From contig NZ_JAIXST010000204.1 of assembly GCF_027484545.1 (NCBI RefSeq), positions 1-34,566 of the forward strand: DNA of 34,566 nt. Reading direction: 5' to 3'. This document shows, piece by piece, positions 22,933-31,691 of the stretch. Position numbers and translations under genes: made by a program. Source of the stretch: Runella sp. (GTDB lineage Bacteria > Bacteroidota > Bacteroidia > Cytophagales > Spirosomataceae). Each line of letters begins with the position of its first letter. Position 1 is the stretch's first letter. The notes beneath the pieces are model-generated. The model had not been told where the DNA came from, did not search any database, and was given only the letters and a program-made list of their open reading frames with translations.

Positions 22933-25483
22933 CGCTATTTTCGGGATTTTCCATTAAAACATGCTGAATAACAGTGTGTGCAAAATAAGCATTCGTCAGA
23001 CTGATGGTGACTGACGAAATTGAATCGGAAACATCCGCCAGCAAACGGTCTAAATTTCTGCGGAACGAAACGTTTGATTTTGAAATAGTCAATTTTGAAA
23101 TATCGGCGAGTTTTATTTTAGTGGAAGCGGCCAATACGGCTTTTTCTGCTTGATTTAAGCGGTTCAAGGGGTCGGTTTTGGGTAGTTGGGCAAGACAATA
23201 CGCCAACGCATCCAGCTGATAAGCAAGCGAGTAGGGGAGTTTTTCGTCCAGCAGTACCATGTCCAGCATGGTTTCGAGGCTAAAATTTGTTTTGTACAAT
23301 TGTCGGTAATATTCCATTAAATAATGGTTATTTAAGGCCGCTTCAATGAGCTCATTTTCAACGTTTTCTTCATTCTTAAAACTGAAAAAAGAACGAAAAA
23401 TTCTGATTTTTGATATGATTCGTTCGGTGAGTTTGCCGGCTTCCAACAGATAATAACCGCTGTCGCGAGGCATAGATTCGGAGAGAACGCCGAAAAAAGT
23501 AAAAAGCCGAACGTGCAGTTTGTCCAGTATTTTTTGAATACTGTTGGGATTACTTATGTCAATACTCTGAATTTTTTTATGACTGTTCTCCACCAAATTA
23601 ATGACCCGTCGCGTATCATGATTCCATTTGTCACTCACTGAAAGTACACTGTTTAGAAAGGAACCGACATTGGAGGCTACCGAACCTACTTTTTGAGTAT
23701 TATGAACAAGCGCACCGATTTCCAAATACGGATTTTCTCGTAAAGAATCATTATTCTCATCCGTAAAACCAGGATAGGTAAGCGTTAGATGGGTAATGGA
23801 TTTCAATAAAATGTCAATATACTCAGATTTGAAAGAGCCTCTGAAATCCACGTTTTCGTTGAGCGCATTAATGACAATTTTGAGGAATTTCGTCACCGCC
23901 ATGGTACGCTCGCAGTAGCGTCCTACCCAAAAAAGATTTTCGGCACTTCGACTGGGCAACGAACTGTGATGGGTAAAGGCAGTTTTGTTAATGACTACGT
24001 TTTTTTCACCTACTTCCTTCAGTGTGTCTGACACAATCCAGGTATCTTTTGAAACACCTCCGTATTGGTTCGAAATAACGTAGCGGTCTCTTTCGGCAGA
24101 ACTTCGGGTAAGACCACCCTGCATCGCATGATATTCATTGCCATCCGAAACCAAGAAAGCCCGGAGCGAAGCCAAGCGAGGTTCTATTTTTCCGTTAATC
24201 AGGGAGGGAGTAGTCGAGAGGCTTACTTCTTCCTGAGCAACGTATTCGTGCGGGGTTCGTAAAATGGCATGTTTTAAATCAGTTAGCTCCTCCCTGCTCA
24301 ATAATCGACCATACACCGATCTGAATTTTTGCTTCCGATTGGCTTTCTTAATAATGAGTCTGTGAAGGTTTTCCAATACAAAATTCAATTCCTTTTTTTG
24401 ACCGCACCACCAGGTCGCAATGGAAGGCATAATGAGTTCTTCCCCCAAAAAATAGCGGGAAATGTTGTGCATAAATGCCGGGAAGGCGCTGTTTTCCAGA
24501 ACACCTGAACCGGGAGAATTGATAACCGATACATTGCCGGAACGGATAGCGTGTAACAATCCCGGCACTCCTAGCCGGGAATCTTCACGAAGTTCAAGAG
24601 GGTCACACCAATCATCGTCCACGCGGCGGATAATGACATCCACTTTTTCCAGACCATCAATGGATTTTAACCATACGTGGCCATTTCTCACTAACAAGTC
24701 GGCTCCCTGCGCCAAGGTATATCCTAAATAGGAGGCCAAATAAGCGTGTTCAAAATAGGTCTCGTTGTTTTGTCCCGGCGTTAGATAAACCACATTGGGG
24801 TTTTCTTTTTCGTGGGTGGCAAGTCTCGAAACCGTTTGGTGAACGTTGTTAAAAAAGGGCGAAAGTCGATCCACAAACATGCCGTCGGTGAGCTCAGGGA
24901 GGAGCTTACTCATAATCCGGCGATTTTCGAGGGCATAACCTGAACCCGATGGCGCCTGCGTGCGGTTGTCAACGAGCCACATGCGTCCGTCAGGGCCGCG
25001 AGCCATATCGGCAGCGTAGAGGATGAGCTGATTTTGAGATGGTAATTTGACATCATAGCAGGATCTCAAAAAACCAGTATTGCCAAATACCAACTCTGGA
25101 GGAATGATGGCGTCTTTGATGAGTCGTTGTGGACCATAAATGTCTTTGACCATTAAATCCAGCAAAAATGCCCGCTGTTTCAGGCCCTTTGTAATATGTT
25201 GCCACTCTTTTTGATCTATTAAAAAAGGGATGGGGTCCAGCAGCCACGGACGGTTAAGTCCATCCGAACTTTCGTATACATTATAGGTTACTCCATTTTC
25301 CCGCAACCGATTGATAATCTCTTGGTTTCTTACTTCCAGTTCTTTGATTCCCAATTTACCAAGCGAGGCAAATAATTTGTGCCAATGTGGCTTAACAAGA
25401 CCGTTTGCTGCAATTGTTTCGTCGTATGAGCTGATTTCCTGTTGATAAGCCTGAAGTAAATTGCTGGTGGTTTCGGTAAGCAT
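22916..25483 (-). CDS. Circularly permuted ATP-grasp and alpha-E fusion protein
   Basis: From the ATG at 25483 the protein has 855 residues. I prefer this start because the family begins near here (TSNLLQAYQQEISSYDE). The longer frame from 25564 would have an atypical Phe/Ile-rich tail. The first 510 residues are the circularly permuted ATP-grasp (CPATPgrasp, DUF404/DUF407 type), with DLMVKDIYGPQRL, LILYAADMARGPDGRMWLVDNR, GYALENRR, TPGQNNETYFEHAYLASYLGY and VDVIIRRVDDDWCDPLELR. The remaining 340 residues, starting SAENLFWVGRYCERT, are the helical alpha-E domain. In many genomes the two are separate genes, so this is a fusion. The predicted role is ATP-dependent ligation of an amino acid or peptide, with the product or substrate handled by the flanking transglutaminases. 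The actual product is unknown. Confidence 0.87.
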   Translation of the reverse strand: MLTETTSNLLQAYQQEISSYDETIAANGLVKPHWHKLFASLGKLGIKELEVRNQEIINRLRENGVTYNVYESSDGLNRPWLLDPIPFLIDQKEWQHITKGLKQRAFLLDLMVKDIYGPQRLIKDAIIPPELVFGNTGFLRSCYDVKLPSQNQLILYAADMARGPDGRMWLVDNRTQAPSGSGYALENRRIMSKLLPELTDGMFVDRLSPFFNNVHQTVSRLATHEKENPNVVYLTPGQNNETYFEHAYLASYLGYTLAQGADLLVRNGHVWLKSIDGLEKVDVIIRRVDDDWCDPLELREDSRLGVPGLLHAIRSGNVSVINSPGSGVLENSAFPAFMHNISRYFLGEELIMPSIATWWCGQKKELNFVLENLHRLIIKKANRKQKFRSVYGRLLSREELTDLKHAILRTPHEYVAQEEVSLSTTPSLINGKIEPRLASLRAFLVSDGNEYHAMQGGLTRSSAERDRYVISNQYGGVSKDTWIVSDTLKEVGEKNVVINKTAFTHHSSLPSRSAENLFWVGRYCERTMAVTKFLKIVINALNENVDFRGSFKSEYIDILLKSITHLTLTYPGFTDENNDSLRENPYLEIGALVHNTQKVGSVASNVGSFLNSVLSVSDKWNHDTRRVINLVENSHKKIQSIDISNPNSIQKILDKLHVRLFTFFGVLSESMPRDSGYYLLEAGKLTERIISKIRIFRSFFSFKNEENVENELIEAALNNHYLMEYYRQLYKTNFSLETMLDMVLLDEKLPYSLAYQLDALAYCLAQLPKTDPLNRLNQAEKAVLAASTKIKLADISKLTISKSNVSFRRNLDRLLADVSDSISSVTISLTNAYFAHTVIQHVLMENPENSDAHEI

Positions 25484-25599
25484 TGGTGAATCGATAGGTA
25501 CGCAAATCGTTGAAAATTCACTAAATATAAGTGTTTTGCGATAAAAATTGAATAGAAATCCCAATTTTCAAGAAAGACATACCGGTAGTTTTGCCTGTT

Positions 25600-25637
25600 A
25601 AAAAGCTAAAACCCTGACTGCCTGTCAGGGTTTTAGC
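25600..25637 (-). terminator. Intrinsic terminator between the DUF2126 gene and the ATP-grasp gene
   Basis: The 14-base arms at 25605-25618 and 25624-25637 (gctaaaaccctgac and its complement) are perfectly paired around a 5-base loop. On the minus strand a run of T follows (25600-25604). It lies 67 bases after the DUF2126 stop and 117 bases before the ATP-grasp start. Confidence 0.7.
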
Positions 25638-25703
25638 AATACCGTCTTTCATTTTTTTCTTGCTATTTTCTGAATTATTCGAAAGTCGGAGTAGTAAGCA
25701 TTT

Positions 25704-28700
25704 CTACTTCGATTTCCAAAAACGCCTTAAATCCAAGGTATTTGGATATTCGGGATTAATCAATTCAATAGGAGTATCAATTTTGAGGGATTTTTTGTTT
25801 TCAGCCACAAATCGCGAAACCGCAGGACTAAACTGTACCGGAGCTGTTGATTCTATAGTAGCCGAAGGAGTATGACCAAAATCCCAGAAACGACTGATTT
25901 GTCGAGATTCGGCTTCGTAGCTGTTGATTGGATAGGTATCAAAACTTCGCCCGCCCGGGTGCGTTACAAAATACGTACAGCCGCCCAACACGCGGTCGTT
26001 CCAGGTATCTACAATGTCTAAAACAAGGGGAGCATCCGCGCCCACGGTAGGGTGAAGGGCCGAAGGCGGATTCCAGGCTTTGTAGCGTATACCTGCTACG
26101 AATTCTCCTTTTATGCCCGTACTTCGTAAGGGGACTCGGCATCCATTACAGACTAATATGTGTCGTTCTGGCACAAAGCCGCTTACTTTTACCTGAAGTC
26201 GCTCTAAGGAAGAATCCACAAAGCGTGCTGTTCCTGAGTTGGACAATTCTTCGCCCAGTACGTGCCAGGGCTCGATACCCAAACGTAATTCCATTTGGAT
26301 GTTATCGACCGTAACGGTGCCGTAATGCGGGAAACGGAACTCAAAGAAGGGGTCAAACCATGAAATATCAAAATGGTAACCAGCGTCTTTGAGGTCATTG
26401 ACGATGTCGACCATGTCCAAATAAACAAAATGCGGCAACAGGAACCGATCGTGAAGTTCGGTGCCCCAGCGAATCAATTTTTTCTTGTACGGTTGTTTCC
26501 AAAACTTAGCAATCAACGCTCTCACCAACAGGGTTTGTACGAGATTCATGTGTTTGTGAGGTGGCATGTCAAACGCCCTGAATTCGAGGATACCCAATCG
26601 CCCCGTGGAAGAATCGGGCGAATAGAGTTTGTCAATGCAAAACTCAGTGCGGTGCGTATTTCCCGTAATATCAACCAATAGGTTTCTAAAAATCCGGTCG
26701 ACCATCCAGAAAGGCACTTCTTCATCGTCAGGAATTTGGTCAAAAGCAATTTCTACTTCGTACAGGCGATCGTCGCGCCCTTCGTCAATGCGGGGTGCCT
26801 GACTGGTTGGGCCAATGAAAGGCCCGGCAAACAGATAGCTTAACGCAGGGTGATGTTGCCAGTAAGTGATCAAACTGCGCAACAAATCGGGACGGCGAAG
26901 CACTGGACTATCGGCAGGTTTAGCGCCGCCAATGGTGACGTGGTTGCCTCCGCCTGTGCCCGTATGACGGCCGTCCACCATAAACTTGTCAGTACCGAGC
27001 CGGGAATAAAAAGCTTCTTCGTACAAAGCACTGATGTTGTCCACCAACTCCTGCCAACTTGCCGCAGGATGAACATTGACCTCAATCACGCCCGGGTCAG
27101 GCGTGACCATGAGTTTTTGAATTCGGTAATCAGACGGCGGCGTGTAACCTTCAATACGTACGGGCATTTGCAGCTTCTCGGCGGTGGCTTCCACGCAGGC
27201 TACTAAGTCAAGATAATGCTCTAAGTAATCTACGGGGGGTAAAAACACGTAAACAATGCCGTCTCTTTCTTCCACCGATAGGGCCGTGGTGAACGTACTT
27301 AATTCAAAAAGCAGAGATTTGTCTTTCTCTTCTTCTGATGCATTTTTGGGAAGAACGGGCAATTGATAATCAGGAGCGATGGTACCGTATCTTTTTTGGG
27401 CAGTTGCCTGATAGGCGCCAAGGGTTCCCAGTTCTTCAAACGGACTGCGTTCAACGATGGGTTCTTTTTTCTCTTTCGCCACCTTAGGTAAAGATTCTAA
27501 AGGCAAACGTAAACCAGCGGGAGAATTCCCCGGAATCAAAAAGACGTGTTTCCGACGGAACTCCCACAAACAACTCGTCCACGCTTTGGTTTTATAGTCC
27601 CATTTGAGTGGCACAACAAAGCCTGTTGGGTTGTTTAAGCCCTTTTCAAAGATTTTCGCCATCGTTTGCCGCTGCACTGAATCTTTTAAATTTACTTCCA
27701 GCGGGTCGAGATTTACGGGCAATTTGCCTTCTTCCAAAGCCCAATAAATCGGGTCTTCGTACGTGGGCATCAGGTTTTTGATATTAATTCCAAGGTATTT
27801 CGTGAGTTCCTCCGCGAAACTATTTGCCTCCTGAAACGTATATTTTGTTTCATTTTCTTTGGCTACCAACGCATCATTTTGCCACATTGGTAATCCGTCT
27901 TTGCGCCAGTAGAGTGCATACTGCCAACGGGGGAATAATTCGCCCGGGTACCATTTTCCTTGTCCAAAATGGAGTAAGCCGCCATGGGCAAAGCGGTTTT
28001 TGAGCCGTAGCGCGAGGTCATAGGCCAATTTACGTTTGAGTAGACCGTCGGCGGTAGAATTCCATTCGGCCCCTTCAAAATCATCTATGGAAACAAAGGT
28101 AGGTTCGCCGCCCATAGTGAGTCGTACGTCTCCTTCCTGCAAGTCTTTTTCCACATCATAGCCTACCTGCATCACGTTAGCCCATTGTTTTTCGGTGTAG
28201 GGTTTGGTTACCCGTGGGTCTTCGTGGATGCGATACACATGGTTATCAAATTCAAACGTCACTTCGCATCTGTCAGTGGCACCGGTGACGGGCGAGGCAC
28301 TTGCGTGGTCCGGAGTGCAGCAAAGTGGGATGTGTCCTTCACTTGCAAAAAGCCCGGAAGTCGGGTCGAGTCCAATCCAACCCGCACCCGGTACATAAGC
28401 TTCAGCCCACGCGTGTAAATCGGTGAAATCGGCTTCGGGTCCGGAGGGGCCATCCAAGGATTTAATGTCAGAGGTCAATTGCACCAAATAGCCCGAAACA
28501 AACCGCGCAGCAATGCCCGAGTGCCGTAATATTTGAACCAACAGCCAAGCAGAATCACGGCAAGAACCGCTTAGAGAAGTGAGCGTTTCTTCGCAGCTTT
28601 GTACGCCCGGCTCCATGCGTACATTGTAGAATAAATCGCTGAAAATCTTTTGGTTAATATATACTAAATAATCAACGGTTTTTATGCCTTTGGTGACTTT

Positions 28701-29102
28701 ATTCTGCTCAATCCATGCCATCAATTTGGGGCCGGCTTCCCGTGCTTCCAAATACGGTACCAATTCTTTTTGGAGTTGCGCATCGTATTGAAAAGGAAAT
28801 TTTTCGGCCGATTCTTCCACAAAAAAATCAAACGGATTGATGACCTGCATTCGGGCAATCACTTCAACCTCAATACTGAGCTCGGTGGTTTTTTCGGGAA
28901 AAACAACCCGCGCCTGATAATTGCCGAACGGGTCCTGTTGCCAGTTGATGAAATGGTTTTTGGGAGAAATTTTAAAAGAATAACCTTCAATGGGCGTCCG
29001 GGAATGGGGAGCAGGGCGCAGTCGAAAAATATGAGGAGACAGGCTTACGCTTCTGTCAAAGATGTATTTTGTTTTGTGGGAAATGGCAACTTTTATGGAC
29101 AT
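25704..29102 (-). CDS. Large transglutaminase with C-terminal DUF2126
   Basis: The 1132-residue protein is about the usual length of this family. A Bact_transglu_N domain (about 1-85) is followed by a transglutaminase core with the triad Cys181 in LSGSCRDSAW, His230 in DLHAWAEAYVPGAGW and Asp246 in GLDPTSG. The DUF2126 region runs from about residue 305 to the end, with conserved segments LTMGGEPTFVS, GGLLHFGQGKWYPGE, VDGRHTGTGGGNH, PDLLRSLITYWQHHP and EFRAFDMPPH. DUF2126 is thought to be linked to the glutamine-synthetase/ATP-grasp world, but it is uncharacterised. It is the first gene of the three-gene cluster, separated from the ATP-grasp gene by a terminator hairpin. No signal peptide is seen. 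Confidence 0.88.
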   Translation of the reverse strand: MSIKVAISHKTKYIFDRSVSLSPHIFRLRPAPHSRTPIEGYSFKISPKNHFINWQQDPFGNYQARVVFPEKTTELSIEVEVIARMQVINPFDFFVEESAEKFPFQYDAQLQKELVPYLEAREAGPKLMAWIEQNKVTKGIKTVDYLVYINQKIFSDLFYNVRMEPGVQSCEETLTSLSGSCRDSAWLLVQILRHSGIAARFVSGYLVQLTSDIKSLDGPSGPEADFTDLHAWAEAYVPGAGWIGLDPTSGLFASEGHIPLCCTPDHASASPVTGATDRCEVTFEFDNHVYRIHEDPRVTKPYTEKQWANVMQVGYDVEKDLQEGDVRLTMGGEPTFVSIDDFEGAEWNSTADGLLKRKLAYDLALRLKNRFAHGGLLHFGQGKWYPGELFPRWQYALYWRKDGLPMWQNDALVAKENETKYTFQEANSFAEELTKYLGINIKNLMPTYEDPIYWALEEGKLPVNLDPLEVNLKDSVQRQTMAKIFEKGLNNPTGFVVPLKWDYKTKAWTSCLWEFRRKHVFLIPGNSPAGLRLPLESLPKVAKEKKEPIVERSPFEELGTLGAYQATAQKRYGTIAPDYQLPVLPKNASEEEKDKSLLFELSTFTTALSVEERDGIVYVFLPPVDYLEHYLDLVACVEATAEKLQMPVRIEGYTPPSDYRIQKLMVTPDPGVIEVNVHPAASWQELVDNISALYEEAFYSRLGTDKFMVDGRHTGTGGGNHVTIGGAKPADSPVLRRPDLLRSLITYWQHHPALSYLFAGPFIGPTSQAPRIDEGRDDRLYEVEIAFDQIPDDEEVPFWMVDRIFRNLLVDITGNTHRTEFCIDKLYSPDSSTGRLGILEFRAFDMPPHKHMNLVQTLLVRALIAKFWKQPYKKKLIRWGTELHDRFLLPHFVYLDMVDIVNDLKDAGYHFDISWFDPFFEFRFPHYGTVTVDNIQMELRLGIEPWHVLGEELSNSGTARFVDSSLERLQVKVSGFVPERHILVCNGCRVPLRSTGIKGEFVAGIRYKAWNPPSALHPTVGADAPLVLDIVDTWNDRVLGGCTYFVTHPGGRSFDTYPINSYEAESRQISRFWDFGHTPSATIESTAPVQFSPAVSRFVAENKKSLKIDTPIELINPEYPNTLDLRRFWKSK

Positions 29103-29359
29103 AAAGAGCTGATTTTAAAACTAATTTTATGACATTCTACGTAAAAAAAGGGAAAATTGTGCTATAAATTAAAGGAAAGATTGAAAAATTATAAATTTCC
29201 TTGAAGGAGTAATAAAATTTAATCACTTACCGAAAAAAGTGGAATGAGCAGTACAAATCCAAGCGAATAAGGCTTTTACCGTTTCTTGGTTGTTTTATCT
29301 CAACTTAATCACAAATCATCTCGTTTCTGGTCGGAAATAAGCTAATTTTACAATTCTAA
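29103..29359. other. AT-rich gap without a gene
   Basis: Upstream of the DUF2126 start I find no convincing ORF, only AT-rich sequence. A small hairpin ctaac-gaaa-gttag lies near 29356-29369. A TAGTTTTA-like -7 box on the minus strand, just before the DUF2126 start, could be its promoter. It differs from the consensus at the last base. Confidence 0.3.
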
Positions 29360-29482
29360 CGAAAGTTAGTGGGTGTACCTACCAACGGTTCCTTGATTTT
29401 AACGCGTGGAAAAGGCTTGAGGGATGACCAACTAAAAGCGGCAGTGGATGAATTATTAAAGGAAATAAATGCGAAAAAGTAA
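29360..29482 (+). pseudogene. Decayed C-terminal gene fragment
   Basis: A frame open only from 29360, after an in-frame stop at 29357-29359, encodes about 40 residues. It starts RKLVGVPTNGS and ends with a typical charged helix (LRDDQLKAAVDELLKEINA, then KK). The composition looks like a real protein end, not random sequence, and a terminator hairpin follows 44 bases later. The only available start is a GTG at 29369. I take it as the remnant of a lost gene. Resemblance to the tail of S41-type C-terminal peptidases is a weak guess. Confidence 0.45.
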
Positions 29483-29526
29483 AATGTATTCGTGACGATT
29501 TCGTATTTACTAATACATAAGTTACT

Positions 29527-29590
29527 AATGCTCCGTAGAAGACCTATCTGACCCCTTGTAGATAATAGCTTTTACGGAGCATTTTTTTGA
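29527..29590 (+). terminator. Intrinsic terminator after the gene fragment
   Basis: AATGCTCCGTA at 29527-29537 pairs perfectly (11 bp) with TACGGAGCATT at 29573-29583. An inner stem (ctatct with agata-atag) lies between them and a run of seven T follows. The T run lies on the plus strand, so it served the decayed gene, not the regulator on the minus strand. Confidence 0.7.
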
Positions 29591-29616
29591 AATTTCTTCG
29601 CCAAAGCAATGGGCTG

Positions 29617-30321
29617 TTAAAGTCCCAAACTCTTCAAAAAATCATCCCGATAACTGCTGCCGATAGGAATTTCGTGGTTTTGGACAAAGACCCGATTGCC
29701 TTCAATGTGCGTGATTTTGGCTTTGTTGATGATAAATGAACGGTGTACGCGCAAAAACAATGATTTAGGCAAAAGCTCCTCAAAACTCGAAAAGGTCATA
29801 CTTGGAAGTAGGGTGTTCTGAGTTGTGACAATTTTGGTGTAATTGCCCTGTGCTTCGGCAAACAGCAACTCTTCGTGCAAGATTTTATAAATTTTTCCGT
29901 CAAATTTCAGGAACAGATAGTTCTCCGTTTTTCCGTTTTCCATTCCTCCCTGTTCCGACCCGTTTAATCGTTCCAATGCCTTATCAATGGCCACAATAAA
30001 ACGTTCGAGCGAGAAAGGTTTTAATAAATAATCAATGGCTGCCAAGTCGAAGGCGTCGACGGCGTATTCTTTGTAGGCCGTGGTAAAAATGACCTGAGGT
30101 TGATTTTTAAGGGTTTTCAGAAAGGCAATGCCGTTGAGAACAGGCATGTTGATGTCCAGAAAAAGAATATCAATTTTTTGGGTTTGCAGGATTGTTTTGG
30201 CTTCCAAAGCATTACCAACGGAGGCCACGATATGGAGCATGGATAAGTGATCGCAATAGGCTTTGATGATTTCGCGGGCTATGGGCTCATCATCAACAAT
30301 CAGGCAATTGATTTGGGGCAT
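29617..30321 (-). CDS. LytTR-family response regulator
   Basis: The 234-residue protein has a receiver domain at 3-120, with DDE at 10-12, phospho-acceptor Asp56 in LFLDINMPV, FTTAY and DYLLKPFS. A LytTR DNA-binding domain follows at about 137-233 (ELLFAEAQGNYTKIV, FLRVHRSFIINKAKI, IPIGSSYRDDFL). It follows the kinase gene on the same strand, separated by 85 bases that are almost entirely taken up by a 60-base palindrome. The likely target is the divergent outer-membrane barrel gene at 31692 and its own operon, but this is inferred from layout only. Confidence 0.9.
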   Translation of the reverse strand: MPQINCLIVDDEPIAREIIKAYCDHLSMLHIVASVGNALEAKTILQTQKIDILFLDINMPVLNGIAFLKTLKNQPQVIFTTAYKEYAVDAFDLAAIDYLLKPFSLERFIVAIDKALERLNGSEQGGMENGKTENYLFLKFDGKIYKILHEELLFAEAQGNYTKIVTTQNTLLPSMTFSSFEELLPKSLFLRVHRSFIINKAKITHIEGNRVFVQNHEIPIGSSYRDDFLKSLGL

Positions 30322-30339
30322 TTTGGATTCATTTTTGAA

Positions 30340-30399
30340 CCATATAAGGCATATAAGAAAATATGAGGAATCTTATATTTTCTTATATGCCTTATATGG
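30340..30399. repeat. Perfect 25-bp palindrome between kinase and regulator genes
   Basis: The arm 30340-30364 (ccatataagg ... aaatat) is the exact reverse complement of 30375-30399. The 10-base spacer (gaggaatctt) can itself extend the stem by three pairs including a G-U. Each arm contains two copies of catataag. No T run follows on the minus strand, so it is not a classical terminator. Confidence 0.9.
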
Positions 30400-30406
30400 C
30401 AATAAA

Positions 30407-31435
30407 TTATTTTATTTTCAACTGCAACATGACCTGATAAAACCCGCCTTTGTCTTCCACTTTCAAATCATGTTCCCCGGCATAAAGTAATTCCGATCGT
30501 TTTCTAACGCTGGCAAGCCCAAAACCGCTGTTTTTGTTGACCAAGTTACTTTCTTCGGGAGCCGGTCTGTGGGAATTTTTGATGGAAAACAAAATCGAAT
30601 TCGCCCAAGTCTTCAGGGTAATATCAATGAAAATCTCTTGGTCGACGGTGTTTTTGGAATGTTTAAAGGCATTCTCAATAAAAACAATCAATAACATGGG
30701 CGCGATTTTGATTTCCGAATTGGTGATTTCTTCCATGGAAGTTGTCAGCACCAGCCGCTCACCGAGGCGTATTTTCTCAAAATCTATGTAATTGTTGATA
30801 TAAGTCAATTCCTCTTTTAAAGGTACAAACAATTCTTTGGTATCATACACCGAATACCGTAACAAATCCGCCAGTTTCAGCAACAGCGGGGGGATTTTTT
30901 CGTGTTGGGTAATGGATAAACCGTACAAATTATTGAGGGTATTGAACAAAAAATGCGGGCTCAATTGCGATTGCAAAAGCTGGAGTTCCGTTTGACTGTT
31001 AGCGGCCGTTGTTTGGGCTTCCCGCAGTTGATGTTGAACGTTGTTGCGAACCATCTTGATTAAAGTCCCCAATGCCAAACTAACGATAACAAACGGAATC
31101 CAAAACAAAAGTCGTGTGGCCATATTTCCCTGAAAAGGGAGCGCAAACAGCCCGATTACGCAACCGATAATCAGAACCCCCATTGCAATGATGTATTCAT
31201 TGGAAATCGGTTTTGCGGTTGAAATCCAAAGTTGAGAAAGGTACCTTCCCGCAAATACACCAATTACAAATAAGAAGGTAATCGTTGCGGCTACGGCCTC
31301 ATCTTCGTGAACACCTATTGCTTTGACGTACATTTCAATCGTCAAAAAAAGGGGGATGCTGAAAAGAAGCGATAAAAAAATATAGAGGTTCTTTCCAAAA
31401 AAAGAGGTTAACCAATGGCTATTTGAGTTACTCAT
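30407..31435 (-). CDS. LytS-type sensor histidine kinase
   Basis: This 342-residue kinase has four predicted membrane helices (about residues 16-36, 48-70, 81-100 and 108-128) and a short linker. The phospho-acceptor motif is QSQLSPHFLFNTLNNLYGL with His161. The ATP-binding part has LIVFIENAFKHSK and SGFGLASVRKRSELLY. There is no separate sensor domain. It pairs with the LytTR regulator downstream and is divergent from a TonB-type outer-membrane protein across 256 bases. Kinase, regulator and barrel protein may therefore form one signal-response unit. It is a paralogue of the kinase at 7764. Confidence 0.88.
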   Translation of the reverse strand: MSNSNSHWLTSFFGKNLYIFLSLLFSIPLFLTIEMYVKAIGVHEDEAVAATITFLFVIGVFAGRYLSQLWISTAKPISNEYIIAMGVLIIGCVIGLFALPFQGNMATRLLFWIPFVIVSLALGTLIKMVRNNVQHQLREAQTTAANSQTELQLLQSQLSPHFLFNTLNNLYGLSITQHEKIPPLLLKLADLLRYSVYDTKELFVPLKEELTYINNYIDFEKIRLGERLVLTTSMEEITNSEIKIAPMLLIVFIENAFKHSKNTVDQEIFIDITLKTWANSILFSIKNSHRPAPEESNLVNKNSGFGLASVRKRSELLYAGEHDLKVEDKGGFYQVMLQLKIK

Positions 31436-31691
31436 GAGTGTACTGTTTACGTGTGTTTTACTAAATCAATGAGCAAAGGTGAGGATTTGGGTAAAAGTTC
31501 TGCCATTTTGATGACGAATACGGCCAAAATCCTGACGGAAACCCTTTGGAAGGCCATCAACCGGTTCAACAGGCAAAATGGGCATTCCGTCAGGCATTTG
31601 GCAAGATACAACAGGTTTTTTTTAGGAGGTAAACCACCGAGTCAATATTTGCACCGTGATACTTGATTCATTCTCTTAAAATAACACGCCC
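31436..31691. promoter_or_regulatory. Divergent spacer between the kinase and barrel genes, with an imperfect inverted repeat
   Basis: The spacer holds an imperfect 18-base inverted repeat (31523-31540 and 31585-31602, 16 of 18 paired, with CCTGACGGAA exactly mirrored). Its inside can pair further (ccctttg with caaaatggg). A 71-residue ORF here overlaps the repeat and is not convincing. The repeat could be a regulator site or an RNA hairpin in the leader of the barrel gene. Confidence 0.45.

Noticed and set aside
22051-29102. CRISPR or toxin-antitoxin content in the large minus-strand block
   Set aside because: No regular spacer repeats and no small paired ORFs; the block is fully explained by three large genes.
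29527-29590. Long hairpin considered as an integron attC site
   Set aside because: No integrase core sites of the GTTRRRY/RYYYAAC type flank it, and the run of T after the stem fits a terminator.
31451-31666. 71-residue plus-strand ORF in the kinase/barrel spacer
   Set aside because: It overlaps an imperfect inverted repeat, has no recognisable domain, and lies in a divergent promoter region.
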